DNA from: an uncultured Burkholderiales bacterium
GTDB lineage: Bacteria; Pseudomonadota; Gammaproteobacteria; Burkholderiales; Burkholderiaceae_C
DNA length: 64,000 nt
Direction: 5' to 3'
Assembly: GCA_903880855.1 (NCBI GenBank)
Contig: CAIRQX010000039.1
Span: 33,101-97,100 of the forward strand
Shown: positions 10,707-20,550 of the stretch, piece by piece
Position numbering within the stretch: the first letter of the stretch is position 1
Layout of the letters: the number at the start of each line of letters is the position of its first letter
Notes under the pieces: generated by a model
Databases searched by the model: none
Seen by the model: only the letters and a program-made list of their open reading frames with translations
What the model was told of the DNA's origin: nothing
Position numbers and translations under genes: made by a program

Positions 10707-10733
10707 AAAGAGGCGCGCAGCGCACACCTCTTT
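10707..10733 (-). terminator. Intercistronic hairpin between ahpC and ahpF (possible attenuator/partial terminator)
   Basis: AAAGAGG-TGTGCGCTGCGCG-CCTCTTTTGTC on minus strand. Confidence 0.45.
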
Positions 10734-10748
10734 CAGCAGAAATACTGC

Positions 10749-11312
10749 TTAGATCTTGCCAACCAGGTCGAGTGATGGTGTCAATGTCTTGGCACCTTCG
10801 TTCCATTTGGCAGGGCAGACTTGGCCAGGGTTGTTAGCGACGTACTGCGCAGCCTTTAACTTACGCACTGTTTCTTTGACATCACGGGCGATAGCGTTGT
10901 CGTGCACTTCAGCAGTTTTGATGAAGCCTTCTGGGTTGATGATGAAAGTTCCGCGCAATGCCAAACCTTCTTCTTCAATGTGCACGCCAAATGCTCGTGT
11001 CAATTGGTGTGTGGGGTCGCCAATCAGTGGGAACTTGGCTTTGCCAACAGCGGGTGACGTCTCGTGCCACACCTTGTGGGCAAAGTGCGTGTCGGTCGTC
11101 ACGATGTACACCTCAGCACCGGCTTTTTGGAACTCGGCGTAGTTGTCTGCGGCGTCTTCGACTTCGGTGGGGCAGTTGAAGGTGAAAGCGGCTGGCATGA
11201 AAATCAGGACAGACCACTCGCCTTTGAATGATTCGTCAGAGACTTGGACAAACTTGCCATTGTGAAAAGCTTGGGCTTTGAATGGCTGGACTTTGGTATT
11301 GATAAGAGACAT
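10749..11312 (-). CDS. ahpC: Alkyl hydroperoxide reductase C / peroxiredoxin
   Basis: 187 aa; [34 protein letters not shown]. Confidence 0.96.
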   Translation of the reverse strand: MSLINTKVQPFKAQAFHNGKFVQVSDESFKGEWSVLIFMPAAFTFNCPTEVEDAADNYAEFQKAGAEVYIVTTDTHFAHKVWHETSPAVGKAKFPLIGDPTHQLTRAFGVHIEEEGLALRGTFIINPEGFIKTAEVHDNAIARDVKETVRKLKAAQYVANNPGQVCPAKWNEGAKTLTPSLDLVGKI

Positions 11313-11488
11313 GACTGATTCCTTTCAGTGGTTGATAAAAACTATTGAATGAGCGAAACTCATTGATTGGAATCATAATGACTTTCAGGGTTAACCCTGA
11401 TTGTTTGTATCAATCACGGCGATTGCCCCTCCCTAACGGCAACAGATGCCCCTGTAATATCTACCACCCACATTCAGAACGCCAATTG

Positions 11489-12070
11489 ATGCCAATATCC
11501 AGCAACAGACGTAAAGTGCTCGCCCTCGGACTCCTCATGGGCCTGTTATGTGCCAACCGATTGGGCGCGCAAAACAAAACTGCTGAAGCCGACTCAGCGC
11601 GCATAAAACGGCTTCAACCCTATTTGCAAACTCCCACCCTGATCGGCCAAGGCAAATACACCTACTGGGGGTTTGACGTTTACAACGCAAGTCTTTGGGC
11701 TGGTGAGTCCACCATCGCCTCAGACCAGTGGGCCAGTCAGCGAATTGCGTTGGATTTGCAGTACCTCAGGGACTTCACTGGCGCGGACATTGCTAAACGC
11801 TCCGTGGATGAAATGCATGCCCAAAACGCCCTGCCGAAAAACAAAGCAGCTGTTTGGCTTAAAACATTGGAGGGGATTTTTCCTAATGTGGGCAAAGGCC
11901 AATATCTCACTGGCATCTTTATTCCCAACGCAGGTGCGCAATTTTTATATGACAACACCGCTATTGGCGAAATCAAAGACCCCGAATTGGCCAAACGCTT
12001 TTTTGATATCTGGCTAGCCCCGCAAACCTCAGCGCCAGATTTACGTAAGCGCTTGTTCGCGGGAAATTAA
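11489..12070 (+). CDS. Chalcone isomerase-like family protein, exported
   Basis: Start at MPISSNRRKVLALGLLMG (signal-peptide-like); YWGFDVYNASLWA, LPKNKAAVWLKTLEGIFPNVGKGQYLTGIF. Confidence 0.65.
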   Translation: MPISSNRRKVLALGLLMGLLCANRLGAQNKTAEADSARIKRLQPYLQTPTLIGQGKYTYWGFDVYNASLWAGESTIASDQWASQRIALDLQYLRDFTGADIAKRSVDEMHAQNALPKNKAAVWLKTLEGIFPNVGKGQYLTGIFIPNAGAQFLYDNTAIGEIKDPELAKRFFDIWLAPQTSAPDLRKRLFAGN

Positions 12071-12093
12071 GCAGCGTTCATTTACCAAGCTAC

Positions 12094-12876
12094 TCACCAC
12101 TGGGGCGAACGTTTTTCTAGAAACGCTTGCACGCCTTCTAAAGCGCTGTCGTCCATCATGTTGCATGCCATGGTATTTGCTGCAATCGTGTAAGCACCAT
12201 CTATTCCTGTTTCGAGCTGTTTGTAAAACAACTCTTTTCCCATGGCTAACGCCACAGAAGGTTTAGACAATATTTTGGAGACCAATTCTTCTACCTTGGC
12301 ATCTAGTGCATCCGGTGGCGCCACGTGATTGACTAAGCCTTTTTCCATCGCCTCTTGGGCACTGATGAAGTCACCGGTGACAAGCATTTCAAAAGCGGCT
12401 TTTCGTGAGAGGTTGCGCGAAAGCGCAACACTAGGTGTGGAACAAAACAAGCCCAGATTCACCCCGCTGACGGCAAATCGCGCATCCGAACTTGCCACGG
12501 CCAAATCGCACTGGGCCACCAATTGGCAGCCTGCAGCGGTCGCAATACCCTGAACTTTGGCGATGACAGGCACGTGGAGGGTTTGAATACCCATCATCAT
12601 GCGACCGCATTGTGCAAACAATTTTTGGTAGTAATGGAGCGATGGATCTGCACGCATTTCGCGCAAATCATGTCCCGCACAAAATGCCTTGCCTATCGCG
12701 GCAATGATCAGCACACGCAATTTTTTATCTTGCGCCAGATCGTCCAAATTGTTTTGCAAGTCAGTTAAGAGTTCCTCGCTTAAAGCGTTGAACGCTGCAG
12801 GACGATTGAGCGTGAGGGTCGTTACGCCTCTTGCATCATCCGTGCGCAAAAGCAACTGTGATGTTGTGTCAACCAT
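12094..12876 (-). CDS. Enoyl-CoA hydratase/isomerase family protein
   Basis: KAFCAGHDLREM, AAGCQLVAQCDLAVAS crotonase motifs. Confidence 0.9.
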   Translation of the reverse strand: MVDTTSQLLLRTDDARGVTTLTLNRPAAFNALSEELLTDLQNNLDDLAQDKKLRVLIIAAIGKAFCAGHDLREMRADPSLHYYQKLFAQCGRMMMGIQTLHVPVIAKVQGIATAAGCQLVAQCDLAVASSDARFAVSGVNLGLFCSTPSVALSRNLSRKAAFEMLVTGDFISAQEAMEKGLVNHVAPPDALDAKVEELVSKILSKPSVALAMGKELFYKQLETGIDGAYTIAANTMACNMMDDSALEGVQAFLEKRSPQW

Positions 12877-12900
12877 ATATGTCTCCTTAATTAGCGCACT

Positions 12901-14538
12901 TTAAATATTTTTTGCGCGTTCACGTAATTGGAATTTTTGAATTTTTCCAGTCGATGTTTTTGGAATTTCTTCAAAACGAATTTCTTTGGGTACCTTATAG
13001 CCCGCCAATAATGATTTGCAATGTGCGATCAGATCAGCCGCAGTAATGTTAGTGCTTGGCTTGAGTTCTACAAAAGCCAATGGCGACTCACCCCATTTGC
13101 TATCTGGCTTAGCCACCACAGCACAAGCCATCACCGCGGGGTGCCGATACAAAGCATCTTCTACTTCTAGCGAACTGATGTTTTCACCACCAGAGATGAT
13201 GATGTCTTTACTTCTATCTTTAATCTTCACGTAGCGGTCTAGCTCCATCACAGCCAAATCGCCTGTGTGAAACCAACCACCTGCAAAAGCTTCTTGTGTG
13301 GCTTTGGGATTTTTCAAATATCCCTTCATCACAATATTGCCTCTGAACATGATTTCGCCCATGGTGTTGCCGTCTGCTGGGCACTCCAACATGGTTTCCG
13401 GGTCCATTACTGTCATACCTTCTTGTAATGGGTAGCGCACGCCTTGGCGTCCATTCAATCGCGTTTGCTCAGACAAACTAGCCTGCGCCCACGCATCACG
13501 CTTGACCGCCACACTGGCAGGCCCATAGACCTCCGTCAATCCATAGACATGCGTGATGTCAAAACCAATATTTGCCATTCCTTCGATCATGGCGGCGGGT
13601 GGAGCAGCCCCCGCCACCATGCCTCGTACTTGCTGGGTGATACCAGCACGCATAGATTCAGGCGCGTTGTAAATCAAGCTGTGGACGATAGGCGCAGCGC
13701 AGTAATGGTTCACGGCATGCTCGCGCATCGCATCCAAAATCGGTTGCGCTTCCACCTTTCGCAAACACACATGCGTACCCGCAAGCATGGCAACCGTCCA
13801 AGGGAAGCACCAGCCGTTGCAATGGAACATCGGCAGTGTCCACAAATAAGTAGGGAAATGCGGCATGGTCCACGTTGCCACATTACTTACCGCATTGAGG
13901 TAGGCACCACGGTGATGGGTCACTACACCTTTAGGGTCACCCGTAGTGCCGCTGGTGTAGCTCACTGCAATAGCGTCCCATTCATCTTGTGGACCTTCCA
14001 AACGTGACAGCGGAGTATGTAACGCTAACCAATCTTCGTATTCATGGTGGCCTAACTGTTCGCCTGCACCCGTGTATTCGCTATCGCAAACATCAATCAC
14101 CACAATGTCTCTGCCATGCTCTGTTTTGAGGATTTCCAAGGCTTTTGCAATGACTGGCGCGTATTCACGGTCGGTAATCAACACCTGGGATTCACAGTGG
14201 TGAAGTTGCCAAGCGATCAAAGCGGCATCTAGTCGGGTGTTCAAAGTATTGAGCACTGCATTCAAGGCAGGTACCGCGTAGTGGACTTCGACCATCTCAG
14301 GAATGTTGGGCAGCATGGCGCTTACCGTACTTCCTCTTCCAATGCCTTTGGACTTGAGAGCCGCAGCAAGTCGCGCTGAGCGCTCGCGTGTCTGCGCCCA
14401 GTTGTAGCGTCTTTTGCCATGGATGACGGCAGGCAAGTCTCCAAAAATTTCAGCACTGCGCTCTACAAAGCTCACTGGAGAAAGCGCCACGAAGTTGGCA
14501 ATGTTTTTATCTAATCCTTGGTCGAAGATGCTCGTCAT
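12901..14538 (-). CDS. Acyl-CoA synthetase (AMP-binding)
   Basis: SYTSGTTGDPKGVVTHHRG, YGLTEVYGP, GWFHTGDLAV, KTSTGKIQKF. Confidence 0.93.
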   Translation of the reverse strand: MTSIFDQGLDKNIANFVALSPVSFVERSAEIFGDLPAVIHGKRRYNWAQTRERSARLAAALKSKGIGRGSTVSAMLPNIPEMVEVHYAVPALNAVLNTLNTRLDAALIAWQLHHCESQVLITDREYAPVIAKALEILKTEHGRDIVVIDVCDSEYTGAGEQLGHHEYEDWLALHTPLSRLEGPQDEWDAIAVSYTSGTTGDPKGVVTHHRGAYLNAVSNVATWTMPHFPTYLWTLPMFHCNGWCFPWTVAMLAGTHVCLRKVEAQPILDAMREHAVNHYCAAPIVHSLIYNAPESMRAGITQQVRGMVAGAAPPAAMIEGMANIGFDITHVYGLTEVYGPASVAVKRDAWAQASLSEQTRLNGRQGVRYPLQEGMTVMDPETMLECPADGNTMGEIMFRGNIVMKGYLKNPKATQEAFAGGWFHTGDLAVMELDRYVKIKDRSKDIIISGGENISSLEVEDALYRHPAVMACAVVAKPDSKWGESPLAFVELKPSTNITAADLIAHCKSLLAGYKVPKEIRFEEIPKTSTGKIQKFQLRERAKNI

Positions 14539-14559
14539 ATCAAACCCGTATACGTTAAT

Positions 14560-15846
14560 TTAAGTCGCAGTGGTAACCGCCAAAGCTTGGTCGATGTCCC
14601 ACAAAATATCGTCAATGTGCTCTAAACCGACAGAAATTCGAACCATATCGGGGCCCACGCCTGCAGCTAACTGTTGCTTTTCATCTAGCTGCCTGTGCGT
14701 GGTGCTTGCGGGATGGCTAATCAGCGTACGTGTATCGCCAATGTTGACCAAATGACTCATGAATTTTGCGGCCTCAATGAACTTCACGCCCTGCGCAAGC
14801 CCGCCTTTCACACCAAAAGCCAAGAGACCGGAAGCACCGCGCATTTGTTTTTGCATCAATGCGTGTTGCGGATGATCGGATAGGCCTGGGTAATTGACCC
14901 AAGCAACACGCGCATCTTCTTTGAGAAATGTTGCAACTGCGAGGGCATTACTGCAGTGCCTCTCCATACGCAATGGCAGTGTTTCGACGCCTTGCAAAAT
15001 TTGCCAGGCACTCATAGGGCTCAAAGATGCACCAAAAACCCGCAAGCTTTCCATACGACACCGCATGGTGAATCCAAAATCACCAAAGGTTTCGTAAAAC
15101 TTGACGCCGTGATAACCAGCGGAAGGCTCGGTCATCCCAGGAAATTTTCCGTTGCCCCATGGAAACTTGCCGCTCTCCACAATCACACCGCCCAAAGTTG
15201 TTCCGTGCCCTGCTAGGTATTTGGTCGCCGAATGGACCACGATGTCTGCGCCGAATGTTATGGGGTTACACAGCATGGGACTTGGGACGGTGTTGTCAAT
15301 GATCAAAGGAAGACCGTGGGCATGGGCTACATCTGCTACCGCAGCAATATCGAGCACCAACATGCTGGGGTTCCCCAAGCTCTCTGCATAAATTGCTCTT
15401 GTATTGGCTTGTATGGCCGCCGCAAACGCCTCCGGTTGACTGGCGTCTACAAAAGTCGTTTGGATACCAAATTTTGCAAGGCTAACAGCCAGTAAAGTGA
15501 CCGAACCGCCATATAAAGCACCAGCCGCCACCACATGGTCCCCTGCTTGCAAGATAGTCATGAGTGCCATCGCTTCTGCGGCCATCCCAGAGGCCGATGC
15601 AACTGCTGCACGGCCACCTTCTAGCGCTGCCACACGCTCTTCTAGTGCGGCAACCGTTGGGTTGCTAAGGCGTGAGTAGACATTGCCAAAAGTTTGCAAG
15701 TTAAAAAGAGAAGCCGCATGTTCAGCGCTGTCAAAAACAAAACTGCTGGTTTGATAAATAGGCAAAGCGCGCGCACCAGTGGCGGAGTCTGGAATTTGTC
15801 CCGCGTGAATGGCCAAGGTCTCTGGCTTGAACAGATGGTCGCTCAT
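14560..15846 (-). CDS. metY: O-acetylhomoserine aminocarboxypropyltransferase (PLP-dependent)
   Basis: LAIHAGQIPDSATGARALPIYQTSSFVF, VHSATKYLAGHGTTLGG, SHPASTTH. Confidence 0.9.
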   Translation of the reverse strand: MSDHLFKPETLAIHAGQIPDSATGARALPIYQTSSFVFDSAEHAASLFNLQTFGNVYSRLSNPTVAALEERVAALEGGRAAVASASGMAAEAMALMTILQAGDHVVAAGALYGGSVTLLAVSLAKFGIQTTFVDASQPEAFAAAIQANTRAIYAESLGNPSMLVLDIAAVADVAHAHGLPLIIDNTVPSPMLCNPITFGADIVVHSATKYLAGHGTTLGGVIVESGKFPWGNGKFPGMTEPSAGYHGVKFYETFGDFGFTMRCRMESLRVFGASLSPMSAWQILQGVETLPLRMERHCSNALAVATFLKEDARVAWVNYPGLSDHPQHALMQKQMRGASGLLAFGVKGGLAQGVKFIEAAKFMSHLVNIGDTRTLISHPASTTHRQLDEKQQLAAGVGPDMVRISVGLEHIDDILWDIDQALAVTTAT

Positions 15847-15857
15847 GAAAGTCTTGC

Positions 15858-16343
15858 TTACTTCTGCCGCTTAGCAGAAATCACACCTGTATTCACACCG
15901 GCCCAATGGAGCCCACCAAAAATACGTGCATGCTCAATCTTCACGCAACGGTTAGTGACCGAATGGCGGCCTGCATTGAGAAAAACTTGACTCGCCTCCA
16001 TGTTGTCGACATTCAATTGCTGCCATAAGCAACTTGCACCGATTTGTAGAGCTTCATGGGCAATCGGCAACACATCCTCGGTGCGTCTGAAAATATCGAC
16101 GATATCCACTGGGTGCGGAATATCTAACAAACTCGCGTAACAAGTTTCACCCATTATTTTTTCAGGTGGTGTTTGCCCATATCCTGCATATCTTGGATTT
16201 ACAGGAATGATTTTATAGCCATGCTCTTGCATGTACTTAGCAGCAAAGAAACTAGGACGATTCCATTGCGCAGACAAACCCACCACAGCAATTGTTTTTG
16301 CTGACTGCAGTATTTGTCTCAACACTTGGATATCGTTTTGCAT
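15858..16343 (-). CDS. CoA-binding domain protein
   Basis: VVGLSAQWNRPSFFAAKYMQEHGYKIIPVNPRYAG, VDIVDIFRRTEDV. Confidence 0.88.
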   Translation of the reverse strand: MQNDIQVLRQILQSAKTIAVVGLSAQWNRPSFFAAKYMQEHGYKIIPVNPRYAGYGQTPPEKIMGETCYASLLDIPHPVDIVDIFRRTEDVLPIAHEALQIGASCLWQQLNVDNMEASQVFLNAGRHSVTNRCVKIEHARIFGGLHWAGVNTGVISAKRQK

Positions 16344-16493
16344 AAGAAATATCCTGTCAGCATACCTTAGCGCAAAGGCCACGTTTTAAATCTGCGAGGC
16401 GACAGCCGCGAGGGATTTCCCTAGCCTATAGGGCCGCGTTTATGGCGGGTATGCTTGGTAAAACGGACGCCCTAGGGAACTTCAAAAAATAAA

Positions 16494-17930
16494 ATGGACA
16501 ACATGTCAAACGCTGACTTACTAGCCATCGATCTTGGTACGCAAAGCATACGGTTGACTGCATTTGATCGAAGTGGACAAAAGCAATGGAATTGGTCTGC
16601 ACTTGTGGACTCGCATATACATGGTGATATTTTTGAACAATCTACCGAGCAATGGGGCGCCCTACTACTGCAAGGACTATGCGAGGCCCGCATAGCTGGA
16701 ATAAGGCCAAAAGCAATTGCTGCAGCAGGCCCATTAGCAGGATACGTTGCTCTTGACAGTGAAGGACATGCGCTTTGTCCCGCAGTGATGTACACAGACA
16801 GGCGCTCCGCCCCAGAAGCCAAATTTGTTGAAGCTATTGCCCTTGTCCAACCAGACGACTCTGGACTGAGAGTTCATATTGCGGACCCCATTCCACAATG
16901 GTTAAGACTCTGCCGTGAGTTCCCAGAAGTGGCTGAAAAAACCGCCTATTTTTTAGACGCAACCGGGTGGATAAACTTTTTTTTAACGGGCCAAGGCACA
17001 GTCAATGCATTCACAGGATTACGCCTCTACACATCTGAGACGCAACGCCTGCTTGGATTGAAAAATCCACCGTTTGGAAAAATTACGCCAGTAGGTCAGG
17101 CTATAGGAACACTGCGCCCTTCCATTGCCCAAGCGCTAGGCGTTGACAGTGCGCAAGTTATTTCCGCAACATTTGATAGCAAGTGTGCTTATCTGGGAAG
17201 CGGTCTGTCTACCCCAGGACAAGCTACTGAAATCTCAGGCACTGTTAGCTCCTTAGGTGTCTTGTCCCATAAACACATTCAAGACAAGACGCGTCGTATT
17301 TACAGCGTACCTTTCCTCAACGCCTACTTGGTAAGAGGCTCAACAGCTGCGGCAGGGAGTTCTCTCGAATGGGCCATGCAAAACTTATTGCAGTGCAACC
17401 TCGCAGAGCTAGATGCTTTTCTAGCTAGATCTCAACCGGGTGCAAATGGAATTTGCTTCTTGCCATATCTCGCAGGTGAGAGAACGCCACTCTGGAACCC
17501 GTGGGCCTCAGGGTCGCTTTTGGGGCTGAGGCTTGAAACAACCAAATCAGATATTGCGCGCGCAGTCATTGAAGGACTGGCCTTTTCTGTTGGGCATATT
17601 GCAACAGTCGTCGCAGAATGCGGCGTGTGCATAGATGAAGTATTTTTAGCTGGTGGATTGGCAAGAAACGACTTGCTTTGTCAAATTAAAGCGGATGTAT
17701 GGAATGTTCCAGTCAAAACATTCAGAGACCATGAATTAACTTCAATTGGGCTGGGCGTCATCATGGCTGTATCTATGGGTTACTTTAAAGACATACCTGA
17801 GGCCACTCAATCATTTACTAAAGTTGAAAAAGAATTTACTCCAAATGCAAATACTCAAAAAGTCCATTTGGAGGCTTTCAAAAGATATCAAGAATACTCA
17901 AAGGCACTGGCACCGCTTTACACTTCTTAA
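16494..17930 (+). CDS. FGGY-family carbohydrate kinase
   Basis: LLAIDLGTQSIRLTAFDRSG, YTDRRSAPEA, FLPYLAGERTPLWNPWASGSLLGL, FLAGGLARNDLLCQIKADV. Confidence 0.9.
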   Translation: MDNMSNADLLAIDLGTQSIRLTAFDRSGQKQWNWSALVDSHIHGDIFEQSTEQWGALLLQGLCEARIAGIRPKAIAAAGPLAGYVALDSEGHALCPAVMYTDRRSAPEAKFVEAIALVQPDDSGLRVHIADPIPQWLRLCREFPEVAEKTAYFLDATGWINFFLTGQGTVNAFTGLRLYTSETQRLLGLKNPPFGKITPVGQAIGTLRPSIAQALGVDSAQVISATFDSKCAYLGSGLSTPGQATEISGTVSSLGVLSHKHIQDKTRRIYSVPFLNAYLVRGSTAAAGSSLEWAMQNLLQCNLAELDAFLARSQPGANGICFLPYLAGERTPLWNPWASGSLLGLRLETTKSDIARAVIEGLAFSVGHIATVVAECGVCIDEVFLAGGLARNDLLCQIKADVWNVPVKTFRDHELTSIGLGVIMAVSMGYFKDIPEATQSFTKVEKEFTPNANTQKVHLEAFKRYQEYSKALAPLYTS

Positions 17931-17986
17931 AAGTGATTTTTTTAAAAGCGTACTTATTTTTAAATCTTTTTACAGGCAAACAAATC

Positions 17987-18613
17987 ATGACAATCCAACT
18001 CTACGCATTCGACACACCTAATGGCCGCAAAATATCTGTGGCGCTTGAAGAGATGGACTTGCCATACCAAGTAAACGTCATCAACATCATGAAAGACGAG
18101 CAGTTCGCTGCAGATTTCTTAAAAATAAGCCCTAACAACAAAATTCCTGCAATTGTTGACAGTGAAGGACCAAACGGCCAACCCATCAGCGTTTTTGAAT
18201 CAGGTGCGATTCTTATTTATTTAGCGGAGAAAACCGGTAAGTTTTTACCTGCAAGCGGCCCCCAACGCATTGCGGTTTTGGAATGGTTGATGTTCCAAAT
18301 GGCGGGGTTTGGCCCCATGCCAGGACAAGTGCACCATTTCCTAGGTCTCAGCGATGAAAGCGACAAACGCTACGGGCTTGAACGTTTCATGAAAGAAACT
18401 AGACGCTTGTATGGCGTGATGGATAGACGCTTAGCCACCCATGAATATTTCGCACAAGAACTTTCAATTGCAGATTTTGCAATTTTGGGCTGGGTATGGC
18501 GCCATCCTCGTCATCAGGTCGATTTGAATGATTTTCCAAATGTCAAGCGCTGGTTTGAGTCTTTGATGTCTAGGCCTTCAGTCAAAAGAGGTTTCGATAT
18601 TGCTTTGAAGTGA
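17987..18613 (+). CDS. Glutathione S-transferase family protein
   Basis: MTIQLYAFDTPNGRKISVALEEMDLPYQ; NNKIPAIVD; ESGAILIYLAEKTGKFLP. Confidence 0.9.
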   Translation: MTIQLYAFDTPNGRKISVALEEMDLPYQVNVINIMKDEQFAADFLKISPNNKIPAIVDSEGPNGQPISVFESGAILIYLAEKTGKFLPASGPQRIAVLEWLMFQMAGFGPMPGQVHHFLGLSDESDKRYGLERFMKETRRLYGVMDRRLATHEYFAQELSIADFAILGWVWRHPRHQVDLNDFPNVKRWFESLMSRPSVKRGFDIALK

Positions 18614-18688
18614 AAACTTTTTTGCATTTTCCTAAATAGAGTGCCATGATCTGCACTTTATAAGTTTCCATTTATTCGGGAAATCATC

Positions 18689-19690
18689 ATGCCAATTTCA
18701 AAATCGTATTTTCTTAAAACATTAACCATGCGGTTCTTCGTTTTTTTATTAGCGACTAATTTAATAGGTGCAGTCTCTGCACAAACCCTTGCGCCTAATT
18801 TCCCAATCAAACCTGTCCGAATCATCGTTCCACAAACTCCAGGTGGTGCTTCAGATGCATTAGCACGCATCGTTGGACAAAAACTTTCAGAAAAATGGGG
18901 GCAACCAGTTGTAATCGAGAATCGCCCTGGTGCCGGAGGCAATATCGGAATGGACGCAGTTGCAAAAGCACCTGGTGATGGCCATACCTTACTCATGTCT
19001 TATGTAGGCTCGCACGCCATTAACCCGAGCATCTATAGCAAATTACCTTTTGACCCCGAAGCTGATTTCGTGGCGGTGGCAACCTTGGCTAACGTACCCT
19101 TTGTAGCAGCCGTTAACGCGTCTGTGCCCGTGACGAATATGAAAGGCTTGGTGGCCTATGCCGCGCAAAGACCTGTGGCATTTGGATCTGCAGGCAACGG
19201 ATCTGTGAACCATTTGTTGGGCGAAATGTTCAACACCGCAAGTGGCGCCAAGATGCAGCATGTGCCTTACAAAGGTGCCGCTCCAGCTTTGACGGATCTA
19301 ATTTCAGGTCAAATCCAAGTGGTCTTTACCAGCTTGCCGTCCGTAGCGCAGCATATTCGCTCGGGTACGGTGAAGGGCTTGGGTGTCACTGGTTCTAAAA
19401 GAGCGGTTGCTTTCAAAGATATTCCTACCATCGCCGAGTCAGGTTTTCCTGGTTTTGTGATCAACCCTTGGTTTGGATTGTTCGCTTCTAAAGGAACCCC
19501 TGCCAATGTGGCGAAGCAGATCAATGCGGATGTGAAAAAAGTCTTAGAAGACAAAGACATCTTGGATAAATTTTCAGCTTTAGGGGCTGAGCCTTTTGAA
19601 ACAACACCACAAGAGTTTCAAGCCATTCTTCACGCTGATATCAAAACTTGGGCTGCAGTTGTCAAAAGCTCGGGTGCTACTGCAGATTAA
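18689..19690 (+). CDS. Tripartite tricarboxylate transporter substrate-binding protein (Bug family)
   Basis: Signal peptide; FPIKPVRIIVPQTPGGASDALARIVG, VIENRPGAGGNIGMDAVAKAPGDGHTLL. Confidence 0.92.
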   Translation: MPISKSYFLKTLTMRFFVFLLATNLIGAVSAQTLAPNFPIKPVRIIVPQTPGGASDALARIVGQKLSEKWGQPVVIENRPGAGGNIGMDAVAKAPGDGHTLLMSYVGSHAINPSIYSKLPFDPEADFVAVATLANVPFVAAVNASVPVTNMKGLVAYAAQRPVAFGSAGNGSVNHLLGEMFNTASGAKMQHVPYKGAAPALTDLISGQIQVVFTSLPSVAQHIRSGTVKGLGVTGSKRAVAFKDIPTIAESGFPGFVINPWFGLFASKGTPANVAKQINADVKKVLEDKDILDKFSALGAEPFETTPQEFQAILHADIKTWAAVVKSSGATAD

Positions 19691-19710
19691 TTAAAAATAA
19701 AGCTTTGGAT

Positions 19711-20535
19711 ATGAAATTCAGAAAAATTGCTGGTGCATTAGGTGCGGAAATTTCAGGTGTCGACTTAACGCAAGACCAGTCAGCTGATTTGATAAAAAAT
19801 ATTCGAGATATTTTTTTAAATCACAATGTAATTTTTTTTAAAAACCAACCACTGACATCGCGGCAATTTATGAATTTTGCTAAGTCAATGGGTACACCTG
19901 TCGAGTATCCATTCGTGAAAGGATTTGAAGATTTTCCTGAAATCATTGAAGTTAAAAAACTAGAACATGAAAAAGTTAACTTCGGTGGCGTTTGGCACTC
20001 CGATACGACTTACCTGGAGTGCCCCCCCATGGGCTCTATGTTGCTATCCAAAGAAACCCCGCCCTTTGGCGGGGACACATTGTTTGCTTGTCAATACGCC
20101 GCCTACGAAGCTTTGTCAGACACCATGCAGCGCATGCTGAACGGCTTGCAGGGCATAAGTTCCTCTGCAAAAGCTGATGTGTCTAAAACACGTGAAGATC
20201 GGATCAAATCTGATGGTAAAGATTCAGCTCCTAAGAGTTTTAGCAGCATCCATCCGGTTATCAGAACCCATCCAGAGACAGGTCGCAAAGCTCTTTATGT
20301 GAACGTGGCACACACATCTGGAATTGAAGGCCTGACAAACGCAGAAAGTGCCTCATTGTTGTCATTCTTGTTTGAACATCAAGTGAAGCCTGAATTCACT
20401 TGCCGATGGGCTTGGGAACTAAATTGCTTGGCGTTTTGGGATAACCGTTGCACTCAGCACAATCCAATCAATGACTATGACGGATACCGAAGAGTACTTC
20501 ACCGAATCACACTTCAGGGAGATAAGCCTGTTTGA
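19711..20535 (+). CDS. TauD/TfdA-family dioxygenase
   Basis: GVWHSDTTYLECPPMGSMLLSKETPPFGGDTLFACQYAAYEAL; FWDNRCTQHNPINDYDGYRRVLHRITLQGD. Confidence 0.9.
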   Translation: MKFRKIAGALGAEISGVDLTQDQSADLIKNIRDIFLNHNVIFFKNQPLTSRQFMNFAKSMGTPVEYPFVKGFEDFPEIIEVKKLEHEKVNFGGVWHSDTTYLECPPMGSMLLSKETPPFGGDTLFACQYAAYEALSDTMQRMLNGLQGISSSAKADVSKTREDRIKSDGKDSAPKSFSSIHPVIRTHPETGRKALYVNVAHTSGIEGLTNAESASLLSFLFEHQVKPEFTCRWAWELNCLAFWDNRCTQHNPINDYDGYRRVLHRITLQGDKPV

Positions 20536-20550
20536 GTTTTAAATAGACTC

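Noticed and set aside
11313-11380. OxyR-like binding site upstream of ahpC
   Set aside because: Only a partial GATA...CTAT match with wrong spacing; not enough to support OxyR.
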